Assembly: GCA_003224195.1 (NCBI GenBank)
Contig: QHYP01000219.1
Span: 1 to 9,039, forward strand
Length of the DNA stretch: 9,039 nt
Direction: 5' to 3'
From: Acidobacteriota bacterium
GTDB lineage: Bacteria; Acidobacteriota; Terriglobia; Acidiferrales; UBA7541
Below the pieces are notes generated by a model, which saw nothing but the letters and a program-made list of their open reading frames with translations, ran no database searches and had not been told where the DNA came from. A program made the position numbers and the translations under genes. This document shows, piece by piece, positions 1 through 5,528 of the stretch (position 1 is its first letter; the number at the start of each line of letters is the position of its first letter).

Positions 1-2
1 AA

Positions 3-656
3 GTCTGGGCCGCAGCGAAAGAAGTGATGCAGAAAGAAGCGCCGCGGAAAATGACCTTCAACCTGAATAACGAGGCCAGCTACGACAATGGCCTGATTTG
101 CGGCGGCACGCTGGAGGTCTTCGTGGAGCCGATTCTGCCGCAACCCACGCTCTATCTGTTCGGCGGCGGGCACGTCTCCATGGCGGTGGCGCAAACAGCG
201 CATGCAGGCGGATTCGCGGTCGGCGTGGTGGATGACCGCGAACAGTTTGCCAACCCGCATCGCTTTCCGATGGCGCGCGAAATTTACACCAGCTTCGAGA
301 ACGCCTTCGAGAAAATCCAGCCCAGTGCAGCGACCTATTTGGTGATCGTGACGCGCGGGCACAAGGAAGACATGCGCTGCCTCGGGTGGGCGGTTCGTAC
401 CGCGGCGCGCTACGTGGGCATGATCGGCAGCCGGCGCAAGGTGTTGTCCGTTTACCGCGCGCTCGAAAAGGAAGGCTACCGGCCGGAAGAATTTGAGCGG
501 GTGTACGCCCCCATGGGGCTCGAGATTGGCGCGTTGACGCCGGAAGAAATCGCCGTCAGCATCGCGGCGGAACTGATTGCCGTGCGGCGCAACGCGGAAG
601 CCCCCGCGCACAAGAAGCTCGCGCACGAGATCGCGCGCCACGGAACAAACAGATAG
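3..656 (+). CDS. xdhC: XdhC-family molybdenum-hydroxylase maturation protein (5' end outside window)
   Basis: The reading frame is open to the left edge, so the start and most of the N-terminal domain lie outside. The visible part begins with the end of an XdhC/CoxI-type N-terminal domain, including the conserved CGG (ICGGTLEVFVEP). It continues into a Rossmann-like C-terminal domain with the glycine-rich loop LYLFGGGHV, then VVDDRE, VTRGHKED and the MIGSRRK segment typical of the family. Known members bind molybdenum cofactor and help sulfurate it and insert it into xanthine dehydrogenase-type enzymes in the cytoplasm. The next gene starts 21 bases after the stop and also handles molybdopterin, which supports a shared operon. 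Structural hydroxylase genes probably lie upstream, but this cannot be seen. A GTG at 24 and an ATG at 27 exist, but they fall inside conserved sequence and are unlikely to be the true start. Confidence 0.88.
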   Translation, partial: VWAAAKEVMQKEAPRKMTFNLNNEASYDNGLICGGTLEVFVEPILPQPTLYLFGGGHVSMAVAQTAHAGGFAVGVVDDREQFANPHRFPMAREIYTSFENAFEKIQPSAATYLVIVTRGHKEDMRCLGWAVRTAARYVGMIGSRRKVLSVYRALEKEGYRPEEFERVYAPMGLEIGALTPEEIAVSIAAELIAVRRNAEAPAHKKLAHEIARHGTNR

Positions 657-677
657 AGGGCCGAAAGAAGGCTCCAA

Positions 678-1265
678 ATGCTGGCGGCCGTCATCCTTTC
701 GGGCGGCGAATCGAGCCGCATGGGCTCGCCCAAGGCTCTGCTTCCCTACCAGGGCCGGCCGTTCCTCGAACATCTGCTCGAAATCACCAAGCATCCGAAG
801 ATCGGCGTGCGGCGCGTGGTGCTCGGCGCGCACGCACAGGCGATTGCTCGCGCCATCCCTCTCGAAGCCGACGAGATCGTGATCAACACGGAATGGGAAA
901 AGGGCCAATTGTCGTCGGTCCAGGCGGGGCTGCGCAGCCTGCCCCAGGGCACCGAAGGAATGCTGCTCTGTCCGATCGATCATCCGTTGGTGAGCGCGAA
1001 TTTGGCCGGCGAACTTATCGAAAAATTCTACGCCACGGGGGCGCCGGTGGTCGTGCCGGTGTATGAAGGCCGGCGGGGGCACCCGGTCATCTTCTCCGCG
1101 CGGGTCTATGCAGAGCTGATGGCGGCGCCGCTGGAGGTCGGAGCGCGGGCCGTCGTGCGCGCGCATCTTCCGGAGCTTGCGGAAGTGACGACGAATGAGG
1201 AAGGAGTCGTGCTCAATCTCAATGACCCGGAAGCCCTCCAAAAGCTGACCGGCCGGGACGATTGA
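678..1265 (+). CDS. mocA: MocA/MobA-like molybdenum cofactor nucleotidyltransferase
   Basis: This 195-residue protein has the NTP_transf_3 fold signature. Residues 9-19 read GGESSRMGSPK, the nucleotide-binding loop. Residues 70-85 contain NTEWEKGQLSSVQ. Asp101 lies in PIDHP, the usual metal-binding position. Residues 131-137 are GRRGHPV, which I associate with MocA-type CTP:molybdopterin cytidylyltransferases rather than MobA guanylyltransferases. The C-terminus LNLNDPEAL matches the 'NTPEDL' region. Such enzymes attach CMP (or GMP) to molybdenum cofactor, matching the xdhC neighbour 21 bases upstream. A GAAGG ribosome-binding site sits about 6 bases before the ATG. The length is normal for the family. 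The choice of CTP over GTP is inferred from motif and context only. Confidence 0.85.
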   Translation: MLAAVILSGGESSRMGSPKALLPYQGRPFLEHLLEITKHPKIGVRRVVLGAHAQAIARAIPLEADEIVINTEWEKGQLSSVQAGLRSLPQGTEGMLLCPIDHPLVSANLAGELIEKFYATGAPVVVPVYEGRRGHPVIFSARVYAELMAAPLEVGARAVVRAHLPELAEVTTNEEGVVLNLNDPEALQKLTGRDD

Positions 1266-1304
1266 AGCGACAGTTCGCGAGCGCGCATTCCCATCTCCAT
1301 AGAC

Positions 1305-1661
1305 TCAACCAATCTTGGCTAGTAGCGCGACGAGGGCGTCGGTGGCGAGTTGAGCGCCGTGAAACGTGGCCGGGGGAAGGCCTCCCAGCAAGTGGGAAAG
1401 CTCGTCCGCCGTAAGTGAACGCGCCTCGCCGAGAGTGCGGCCGCGCAGGCGCTCGGTGAGGAACGAAGCGCAGGCGATGGCGGTTGTACACCCGCGGCAA
1501 AGGAAGCGCACCTCCGCAAAGCGGCCGTTTTCCACGCGGGCGGCGAGTTTCAGAACGTCGCCACAGATGGGATTCGTGACTTCGACGGACGTGGTGGCGT
1601 CCGGAAGCTCGCCGGCATTGCGCGGCTGGCGGAAATGATCGAGGACGGCTTCGCTAAACAT
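1305..1661 (-). CDS. IscU/NifU-like Fe-S cluster scaffold protein, third cysteine missing
   Basis: This 118-residue protein begins MFSEAVLDHFRQPRNAGEL, the standard N-terminus of IscU/NifU/SufU-type scaffolds. It has NPICGD (Cys33, Asp35) and CRGCTTAIACAS (Cys55, Cys58, Cys64), corresponding to the first two IscU cluster ligands and the regulatory Asp. At the third ligand site IscU has an HCS motif; here the sequence is LPPATFHGAQLATDAL, with Gly102 in place of cysteine. His101 is kept. The protein may therefore be a divergent scaffold or carrier with altered ligands. The reading frame extends 45 codons further upstream to 1796, but that stretch is encoded by intergenic hairpin sequence, so the ATG at 1661 is preferred. 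The ribosome-binding site is weak. The gene converges on mocA with only 39 bases between them. Confidence 0.85.
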   Translation of the reverse strand: MFSEAVLDHFRQPRNAGELPDATTSVEVTNPICGDVLKLAARVENGRFAEVRFLCRGCTTAIACASFLTERLRGRTLGEARSLTADELSHLLGGLPPATFHGAQLATDALVALLAKIG

Positions 1662-1673
1662 GTTCTTCAGGTG

Positions 1674-1696
1674 TGGCCCCGACCGAGTCGGGGCCA
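1674..1696. repeat. Palindromic element, single-hairpin form (variant arms)
   Basis: A perfect 10-bp inverted repeat, TGGCCCCGAC / GTCGGGGCCA, with a CGA loop. It is the same module as the CCCCGAC/GTCGGGG elements elsewhere in the window. Here the usual A-T pair next to the CCCC block is a G-C pair, changed on both sides. It lies 12 bases upstream of the NifU-like start codon, so it would form a stem in the mRNA leader. Confidence 0.75.
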
Positions 1697-1716
1697 ACTT
1701 TCTTAGCGCGGTCGAA

Positions 1717-1735
1717 GCCTGCCCGTCCGGCAGGC
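1717..1735. repeat. GC-rich hairpin GCCTGCC/GGCAGGC
   Basis: Perfect 7-bp arms GCCTGCC (1717-1723) and GGCAGGC (1729-1735) with the loop CGTCC. It lies just upstream of the palindromic element before the NifU-like gene. It resembles the GCCCGCC/GGCGGGC hairpins at 3855-3870 and 7532-7565. No function is evident. Confidence 0.55.
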
Positions 1736-1746
1736 GCGACTGGAAA

Positions 1747-1775
1747 AGTATGGCAACGCGGCGCGAAAAGCGCAA
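1747..1775 (-). promoter_or_regulatory. Tentative sigma-70-type promoter for the NifU-like gene
   Basis: On the minus strand TTGCGC (1770-1775) and CATACT (1747-1752) are separated by exactly 17 bases. Each hexamer matches consensus at 4 of 6 positions. Transcription from here would carry two hairpins (1717-1735 and 1674-1696) in the leader of the NifU-like gene. The match is modest and the call is tentative. Confidence 0.3.
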
Positions 1776-2103
1776 CGCGGGTAAATCTCTCAACATGCCT
1801 CAACTCCGGACACAAGGGGCATCTGTAGCCTTCGTTTCGGGGTGATGCTCCGGTGTCGCGTATGTAGAAACAGACGGACGAGAGGCGGCGGCAGATGGGA
1901 TTTTTGTGCCGAGGACGCGCTCGAAGACGGCGTTGGCGAAGGCTTGAGGGGTCGCAGGAAGGGGCTGGGGGTTCTTCCGCCAGAGAGCGGCCCGGCGCTC
2001 CATTTCGGCAGCGTGAAGTTCGTGTTTGACAGGCGGAAGACTCGTGAGGAGCAATTGGCAGGTGTAGGCGACCAGGGCGAGTGGGATCGCAGGAAAGTCC
2101 ACA

Positions 2104-2124
2104 GTCGATAGTCGATAGTTGATA
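2104..2124. repeat. Three tandem copies of a 7-mer
   Basis: GTCGATA, GTCGATA and GTTGATA follow one another directly, the third with one substitution. It is a minisatellite-like tract in noncoding DNA with no assigned function. Confidence 0.7.
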
Positions 2125-2439
2125 GCCGGCGGGAGAGACGCGCGAGTTTTCCACAGGGTCATACCCCCCACACCTCCGTTGCGATAGAAAGAGTGCGGAA
2201 CGAATTGATTGCAAAAGGGTTGCCGTGCTTCCGTTGGGGAAAAGAGTGCGGAAAAGGCAGAAAGGAAAGAGGTTAGATGGAAAAGTTCCGTGTTTTGCAG
2301 GCAATTGACCGCAGAACTGGGCAGACAAGTATTCCGAGATTTTGCAGCGAGCGGGCGAGGAAGAATTGCGTGGCGTATCATGCCGGAGATTACCACAGAG
2401 GAATAGAACGCCGAAGTGAATTTTGAGGGAGGGCTGTGG

Positions 2440-2455
2440 AAAAGCGGCGGAAGAG
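2440..2455 (+). repeat. 16-bp direct repeat, copy 1
   Basis: AAAAGCGGCGGAAGAG occurs here and again at 2642-2657, in the same orientation and 202 bases apart. Sequence between and around the copies shows no further extended match. Confidence 0.55.
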
Positions 2456-2562
2456 TAAAGACCAGGACGGCTAAAACCTCCCTAACGGCTTCCGGGCGGA
2501 CTCGCGAAGGATGCGGCAAGCCTGTGGAAGTTGCAGACGCCCTTCGACTTGCTCCGCTCGCT

Positions 2563-2585
2563 CCCTTCGACTGCGCTCAGGGCAG
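2563..2585 (+). repeat. CCCTTCGACTNCGCTCAGG element, copy 1
   Basis: CCCTTCGACTGCGCTCAGGG is followed by CAG. A close copy with the same core is at 5061-5083. A partial copy precedes it (CCCTTCGACTTGCTCCGCTC from 2540). Motifs of this type are scattered through intergenic DNA of many bacterial genomes. The role is unknown. Confidence 0.55.
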
Positions 2586-2641
2586 GCAGGATGACCATGG
2601 ATTCGGCTGCGCTCACCACAGGTTCCTCATCAGATGGTCAG

Positions 2642-2657
2642 AAAAGCGGCGGAAGAG
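2642..2657 (+). repeat. 16-bp direct repeat, copy 2
   Basis: Identical to 2440-2455 (AAAAGCGGCGGAAGAG). Confidence 0.55.
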
Positions 2658-2702
2658 CAACGGGTCACGGTTGGTGAGTGTAGTTACGCTCGCTTGGCCT
2701 TC

Positions 2703-3059
2703 TTATGCGTGACCGCCCCGATTGGATCGGGGTAAACTCCGCGAGCGGTCAACCCCATCGGTTACGCGAAGGATTACCCGCTTGCCAAGCGCCCTGGCCG
2801 CCCGAGTGATCGTATCCAGCGTCACCGACACATTCCGGGGGTCAAGCAGACGATCCAGTTGTGATCGGCTGGTGTGAAGCTGCTTCGCCATCGCTTGCTT
2901 GGTCTTCTGCTGTTCTCGCATGGCCTGTTCAAGTTGCCAAGCCAGCACACGCTTGATTGCGACCGCCTCGACTTCTTCCCTGATTCCTTCCTCTTCGAGG
3001 AAGCTATCGAAGGTCGAGCCACTGCGGTCCGTTCTTTTCCGATTTTTCTTTACTCTCAT
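2703..3059 (-). CDS. HigA-like XRE-family helix-turn-helix protein, 3' end read through a palindromic element
   Basis: This 118-residue protein has an N-terminal SFLEEEGIREEVEAVAIKRVLA segment, then a helix-turn-helix at about residues 53-73 (TKQAMAKQLHTSRSQLDRLL). LDPRNVSVTLDTITRAARAL follows. This arrangement is typical of small XRE/HigA-type antitoxin-like regulators that bind DNA. The last 16 codons and the TAA stop come from the nested palindromic element at 2709-2753, so the native C-terminus probably ended near residue 101 (LRVTDG). It begins 26 bases after the DUF5615 stop on the same strand and is probably co-transcribed. No RelE/HigB-type toxin is visible beside it. It may regulate the DUF433-DUF5615 pair or be an orphan antitoxin. 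The start ATG at 3059 gives the usual family N-terminus; the ribosome-binding site is weak. Confidence 0.78.
   Translation of the reverse strand: MRVKKNRKRTDRSGSTFDSFLEEEGIREEVEAVAIKRVLAWQLEQAMREQQKTKQAMAKQLHTSRSQLDRLLDPRNVSVTLDTITRAARALGKRVILRVTDGVDRSRSLPRSNRGGHA
2709..2753. repeat. Palindromic element, nested two-hairpin form
   Basis: The outer arms TGACCGC (2710-2716) and GCGGTCA (2745-2751) enclose a perfect inner hairpin. The inner arms are CCCCGAT (2716-2722) and ATCGGGG (2726-2732) with loop TGG, followed by TAAACTCC. Without the inner module the outer part matches the short form seen at 5900 and 7588. Read on the minus strand it forms the C-terminal codons and stop of the HTH gene. 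Confidence 0.8.
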
Positions 3060-3085
3060 CTGGTGTTCTACGCCATCCAGGAATT

Positions 3086-3451
3086 CTACTTGCGCCCCGG
3101 CCTCAGCACTCGAATCTTACGTTCTGTGGCGACAACAAAACACCCGGCCCACTGGCCGACGTTCTCCTTCTGAAACATTTCCTCGATCCGCTCAATTAGA
3201 TTTCTTCGGTTCGGCGAGCGGAGGCGTATGAGCAGGATGCCGTGGTGCGAACCAGGAGCGAACTTTCGCGAGTCCGAAAAATCCAGGTCCTGGGTTATCA
3301 GGAATCTTGATTCTTTCTGCGCCGCTTCCCAAACGTCCATGTCCGCATGACCAATAAGTCTCTCTTCGTGCAGCGTACGGACTTCGTGGCCGAAGTTTTT
3401 CGGCAGGGTTCGAAGCCGATGGGGAAGATTCTCATCGAGCTTGATCTTCAT
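3086..3451 (-). CDS. DUF5615 PIN-like protein, probable toxin
   Basis: This 121-residue protein starts MKIKLDENLPHRL, the hallmark of the DUF5615 PIN-like family, with Asp6, Glu7 and Asn8. Other typical segments are VWEAAQKESRFLITQDLDFSD (acidic Asp55 and Asp57) and GILLIRL at 71-77. The acidic residues match the metal-binding positions of PIN nucleases. Its ATG overlaps the TGA of the upstream DUF433 gene by four bases, indicating translational coupling. DUF433-DUF5615 pairs are regarded as toxin-antitoxin-like modules, so an RNase toxin role is inferred; no activity can be shown from sequence. The length is normal for the family. Confidence 0.85.
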   Translation of the reverse strand: MKIKLDENLPHRLRTLPKNFGHEVRTLHEERLIGHADMDVWEAAQKESRFLITQDLDFSDSRKFAPGSHHGILLIRLRSPNRRNLIERIEEMFQKENVGQWAGCFVVATERKIRVLRPGRK

Positions 3452-3711
3452 CGAATGGGCGGGACTGCCGGAATGGGCAAATCCTCTTCGGCAGAAGCGG
3501 CGGCGAACGCAATGGCGGCTTGAACGTCTTCAGCTTTCAAACTCGGGAAATCGCTCAGAATTTCTTCGGCAGAATCGCCGTCAGCCAGGCTAGCGAGCAC
3601 AGTGCGGAGAGTGACGCGGGTTCCTTTGAATACGGGCTCCCCGCCGCAGATGCGCCTGTCGCGAACGATGCGCTCTTCGTACGTTTTTAGGTTGCCACTT
3701 GCGCCGCTCAT
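3448..3711 (-). CDS. DUF433-family protein, probable antitoxin
   Basis: This 87-residue protein carries the DUF433 signature: ERIVRDRRICGGEPVFKGTR at residues 13-32. After that come the VLASLADGDSAEEILSDFPSL helix pair and EDVQAAIAFAA. DUF433 proteins are small HTH-like partners of PIN-like toxins. It is the first gene of a minus-strand set: its stop overlaps the DUF5615 start (ATGA), and the HTH gene follows. A strong AAGGAG lies 9 bases before the ATG at 3711. Two palindromic elements lie immediately upstream (3734-3802) and may fall within the promoter or leader. Confidence 0.87.
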   Translation of the reverse strand: MSGASGNLKTYEERIVRDRRICGGEPVFKGTRVTLRTVLASLADGDSAEEILSDFPSLKAEDVQAAIAFAAASAEEDLPIPAVPPIR

Positions 3712-3733
3712 CTAAGGGCTCTCCTTTTTGCCA

Positions 3734-3776
3734 GTGACCGCCCGGATTTATCGGCGTAAACGCCGCAAAAGGTCAA
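3734..3776. repeat. Palindromic element, nested form, decayed inner stem
   Basis: GTGACCGC at the left and GGTCAAC at the right match the outer arms of the nested element. The inner hairpin (CCCGGAT/ATCGGCG, then TAAACGCC) has two mismatched pairs. It lies about 20 bases upstream of the DUF433 start and directly next to the short form at 3785. Confidence 0.65.
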
Positions 3777-3784
3777 CTTTATGT

Positions 3785-3802
3785 GTGACCGCAAGCGGTC
3801 AA
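3785..3802. repeat. Palindromic element, short form
   Basis: GTGACCGCAAGCGGTCAA has arms TGACCGC and GCGGTCA. It is preceded by TTTATGT, matching the TTTATG that precedes other copies. It sits 8 bases from the nested copy at 3734-3776, so the two form a tandem upstream of the DUF433 operon. Confidence 0.7.
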
Positions 3803-3854
3803 TGGCTCATCATACCACCCGGAACGACGCTTGCGTCCCTGCAGGTGGCAGATG

Positions 3855-3870
3855 GCCCGCCACGGCGGGC
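3855..3870. repeat. GC-rich hairpin GCCCGCC/GGCGGGC
   Basis: A perfect 7-bp inverted repeat with a 2-base loop, in the gene-free 3803-3999 interval. The same arms occur at 7532-7565 with a longer loop. Confidence 0.55.
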
Positions 3871-3947
3871 AAGCGAGAGGCGTGCCAGGGGGAAGAGGTT
3901 GGGCGTCTGGGTGACGCTCGATACGACGTGGGCTGCCACCCGCAATT

Positions 3948-3973
3948 CCCCAGGCGTAAAGCGACGCCTGGGG
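3948..3973. repeat. Perfect 10-bp hairpin downstream of the DUF6173-like gene
   Basis: The arms CCCCAGGCGT (3948-3957) and ACGCCTGGGG (3964-3973) enclose the loop AAAGCG. It lies 27 bases past the stop of the DUF6173-like gene. No run of T follows on the minus strand, so it is not a classical intrinsic terminator. It could still stabilise the 3' end of that transcript, or be a dispersed repeat. Confidence 0.6.
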
Positions 3974-3999
3974 CACCCGGCAGTTCAAAGATGAATAGA

Positions 4000-4452
4000 C
4001 TATTTCTCTTCGATCTTTACATCAGTCTCGGAAACGAAGCCGATCCTTCGTTTGGGTTTTGACAGGTCTTTCCTGGGAAGTTTCATAAGTAGCACACTGA
4101 TCTGACTGACGTGCTGAATCAGTTCCACTGGACTTCCATCGTCAGTAGCGCCGGTAAAAGAAATCAGTGATGGATTCCAATAAGCGATGTTATCGAGGTG
4201 GAAAACGACCGTCTGACCAAAACTGACCAAGCAAGCACCGACCTCGTGTTCTTGATCCAGCTTGGCGTCGAAATCGTTTATCCATTCCACCAGTCGCTTG
4301 TGAAACTCACTCGCTTGATTGGCCTCGGCTGCAACGACGAGCGGATTCGGCGGAATTTTAGGCATGCGAAGTTCCGGCAGGCGAATCTCAGGGAACGTCA
4401 TCGCACGGCGCAAGCTTTCGGCGAGCGATTTTGTAATCTCAGAACCAGCCAT
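4000..4452 (-). CDS. DUF6173-like protein of unknown function
   Basis: This 150-residue soluble protein ends in the region I recognise from DUF6173 proteins: EWINDFDAKLDQEHEVGACL, then FGQTVVFHLDNIAYWNPSLI, and PVELIQHVSQISVLLMKLPR followed by KRRIGFVSE. No enzymatic motif, signal peptide or membrane segment is visible, and the family's function is not known to me. A TTG at 4464 would add four residues, but GGAG lies six bases before the ATG at 4452, so that start is preferred. The gene stands alone: DUF433 is some 290 bases downstream on the same strand and the repeat mosaic lies upstream. The low-GC promoter sequence just upstream supports independent expression. Confidence 0.72.
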   Translation of the reverse strand: MAGSEITKSLAESLRRAMTFPEIRLPELRMPKIPPNPLVVAAEANQASEFHKRLVEWINDFDAKLDQEHEVGACLVSFGQTVVFHLDNIAYWNPSLISFTGATDDGSPVELIQHVSQISVLLMKLPRKDLSKPKRRIGFVSETDVKIEEK

Positions 4453-4476
4453 GTGGTACTCCAAGCGTCAAAGGAT

Positions 4477-4482
4477 ATTATA
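4477..4482 (-). promoter_or_regulatory. Promoter -10 box for the DUF6173-like gene
   Basis: A perfect TATAAT on the minus strand, 24 bases before the ATG at 4452, inside a locally AT-rich stretch. This gives a short leader containing the GGAG ribosome-binding site. No good -35 hexamer is seen at 16-18 bases, so an activator or a weak -35 is possible. Confidence 0.5.
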
Positions 4483-4592
4483 ACCCGATATGGGCTCACC
4501 TACACTGGCCTCCGAGTCACCAAATGTGAGATTAGTTGGAGGTCGGCGGACAGTTAGGACCGAATTGCAGGGGTGAGGGCGAGGGGCGCGGA

Positions 4593-4786
4593 GGGCCAGC
4601 CTCCATATGGCCAGGGGTATTCCCGGAAGAGTTTCTCTGCGACACCCGTGGAGCGAAAGATGCCGGGCTTATTGATAATATGTCTGCACGCCCCTAACCG
4701 GGGCTGCGAATTGACTGCACGCCCTAACCCGGGGCTGCGATGCGGCGGGACCCCCACAAATCGGGGGAAAGCCCGGCGCTACACGA
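4593..4786 (+). repeat. Composite repeat, copy A
   Basis: It matches copy B (5217-5375) over two blocks. The first runs from GGGCCAGC through CCCGGAAGAGTTTCTCTGCG to GATGCCGGGCTT. The second runs from GGGACCCCCACAAATCG to AAAGCCCGGCGCTACACGA. The inner ends GCCGGGCTT and AAGCCCGGC are inverted repeats of each other. Between the blocks copy A holds two tandem 26-mers. Confidence 0.75.
4684..4740 (+). repeat. Two tandem 26-mers inside composite repeat A
   Basis: The unit CTGCACGCCCC...GGGGCTGCGA occurs at 4684-4709 and 4715-4740 with 5 bases between. The copies differ by a shift of one C in the loop. Each unit can fold through CCCC/GGGG pairing. Confidence 0.65.
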
Positions 4787-4881
4787 GGAAAGGCGCCGGT
4801 CCCACCTCCTATTCAGCCGGTTGCGTCGTAGCTCCCGACCAGGAGTCCGGATAGGTCGGGCTTCCCGGCAATAACAACCGG

Positions 4882-4914
4882 GACGCCCCGACCTACAAAG
4901 TCGGGGTAAACGCC
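4882..4914. repeat. Palindromic element, single-hairpin module with TAAACGCC tail
   Basis: The arms CCCCGAC and GTCGGGG enclose a 7-base loop, followed by TAAACGCC. The outer TGACCGC/GCGGTCA arms are absent, so this is the inner module alone. Confidence 0.7.
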
Positions 4915-5060
4915 AAGCGCGAAACGGGAATGGATAAACTCCTCACCCTTGCAAAAAAAAGAAGTTGTGAAAAAACCCAAAAAGGCGCGATCTGGCATCT
5001 ATAAGTGGCCTCGCCGAAGCTGAATTTGTTGAACTTAGCAAACGCACACAGGCAGGAGTG

Positions 5061-5083
5061 CCCTTCGACTCCGCTCAGGACAA
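5061..5083 (+). repeat. CCCTTCGACTNCGCTCAGG element, copy 2
   Basis: CCCTTCGACTCCGCTCAGGA is followed by CAA. It shares its core with the copy at 2563-2585. Confidence 0.55.
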
Positions 5084-5172
5084 GCCTGTGCCACCGGGTT
5101 TTTTCACAGATTCAAAAAATCAAACCCGCAAGGGTAGGCCACCTCAGGGCAAAGGCTGCGCCGCCCGCCGCC

Positions 5173-5221
5173 GCTGCACGAGCAAGACACCGGTCTGAAG
5201 ACCGGCCACTACGGGTGGGCC
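5173..5221. repeat. CCGGTCTGAAGACCGG element, copy 1
   Basis: A 49-base unit with GCACGAGCAAGACA before the palindrome CCGGTCTGAAGACCGG (7-bp arms, 2-base loop) and CACTACGGG after it. It is repeated at 5446-5496 with few differences. Copy 1 runs directly into composite repeat B. Confidence 0.7.
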
Positions 5222-5375
5222 AGCTTCGATATACCCAAAGGTATCCCCGGAAGAGTTTCTCTGCGCCACCTGTGGAGCGAAAGATGCCGGGCTTCCCGAC
5301 CCCGACCAACGTCGTCGGGGTAAACGCCAACCGTTGGGACCCCCACAAATCGAGGGAAAGCCCGGCGCTACACGA
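5217..5375 (+). repeat. Composite repeat, copy B
   Basis: It carries the same two outer blocks as copy A (4593-4786). Between GATGCCGGGCTT and GGGACCCCCACAAATCG it has a single-hairpin palindromic module (5298-5328) instead of the tandem 26-mers. Copies A and B therefore share a framework but carry different inserts at the same place. Confidence 0.75.
5298..5328. repeat. Palindromic module inside composite repeat B
   Basis: GACCCCGAC and GTCGGGG arms with a 7-base loop, then TAAACGCC. Same module as 4882-4914. Confidence 0.7.
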
Positions 5376-5427
5376 TCAGACTCGGGACTCGCGCCCTTGG
5401 TCGGGCGCTCGGATCGAGGGGGTGAGG

Positions 5428-5445
5428 GCGGCCTGAGAAGGCCGC
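5428..5445. repeat. Hairpin GCGGCCT/AGGCCGC
   Basis: A perfect 7-bp inverted repeat with a GAGA loop, just before the second CCGGTCTGAAGACCGG element. Confidence 0.5.
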
Positions 5446-5496
5446 CGCTGGCACGAGCAAGACACCGGTCTGAAGACCGGGCACTACGGGAGGGCC
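5446..5496. repeat. CCGGTCTGAAGACCGG element, copy 2
   Basis: Second copy of the unit at 5173-5221, including the GCACGAGCAAGACA lead-in and CACTACGGG tail. It ends 32 bases past the stop of the minus-strand membrane-protein gene and could act at the 3' end of that transcript. Confidence 0.7.
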
Positions 5497-5528
5497 CCAA
5501 AGAACAACTGAGGATTTGTGGCCGGGAT

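Larger units (their letters stand above)
1776..2702. other. Gene-poor interval with short repeats
   Basis: No reading frame here shows a recognisable family or conserved motif. Open frames on both strands overlap in several phases and read as low-information Ser/Pro/Arg-rich protein, as expected from GC-rich noncoding DNA. Visible contents are three tandem 7-mers at 2104-2124, a 16-bp direct repeat (2440-2455 and 2642-2657), and a CCCTTCGACTGCGCTCAGGG element near 2563. About 50 codons on the minus strand (roughly 1890-2045) look slightly more protein-like, but no family was recognised. Confidence 0.55.
4557..5528. other. Gene-free mosaic of hairpin repeats
   Basis: About 970 bases with no convincing gene. 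Identified parts are a composite repeat in two copies (4593-4786 and 5217-5375), a tandem 26-mer (4684-4740) and two single-hairpin palindromic modules (4882-4914 and 5298-5328). A CCGGTCTGAAGACCGG element occurs twice (5173-5221 and 5446-5496), and there is one CCCTTCGACT element (5061-5083). Short open frames crossing this DNA change phase between repeat copies and show no family. Confidence 0.7.

Noticed and set aside
1662..1796. Upstream extension of the NifU-like frame by 45 codons
   Set aside because: The extension is encoded by two hairpin repeats, while the family N-terminus MFSEAVLDHF starts at 1661.
2104..2124. Iteron-like replication or regulatory site
   Set aside because: There are only three 7-mers, no nearby replication gene, no AT-rich unwinding region and no DnaA-box cluster.
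1654..2328. Second long minus-strand frame in the same interval
   Set aside because: It overlaps the true NifU-like start in another phase and is rich in Arg/Pro/Cys with no domain.
1800..2519. Long minus-strand open frame of about 239 codons
   Set aside because: It overlaps other open frames in other phases, contains the tandem 7-mer tract, has no recognised motif and mostly reads as low-information sequence. GC-rich noncoding DNA produces such frames.
3948..3973. Intrinsic terminator for the DUF6173-like gene
   Set aside because: The stem is perfect, but no T-run follows in the direction of transcription; kept only as a hairpin.
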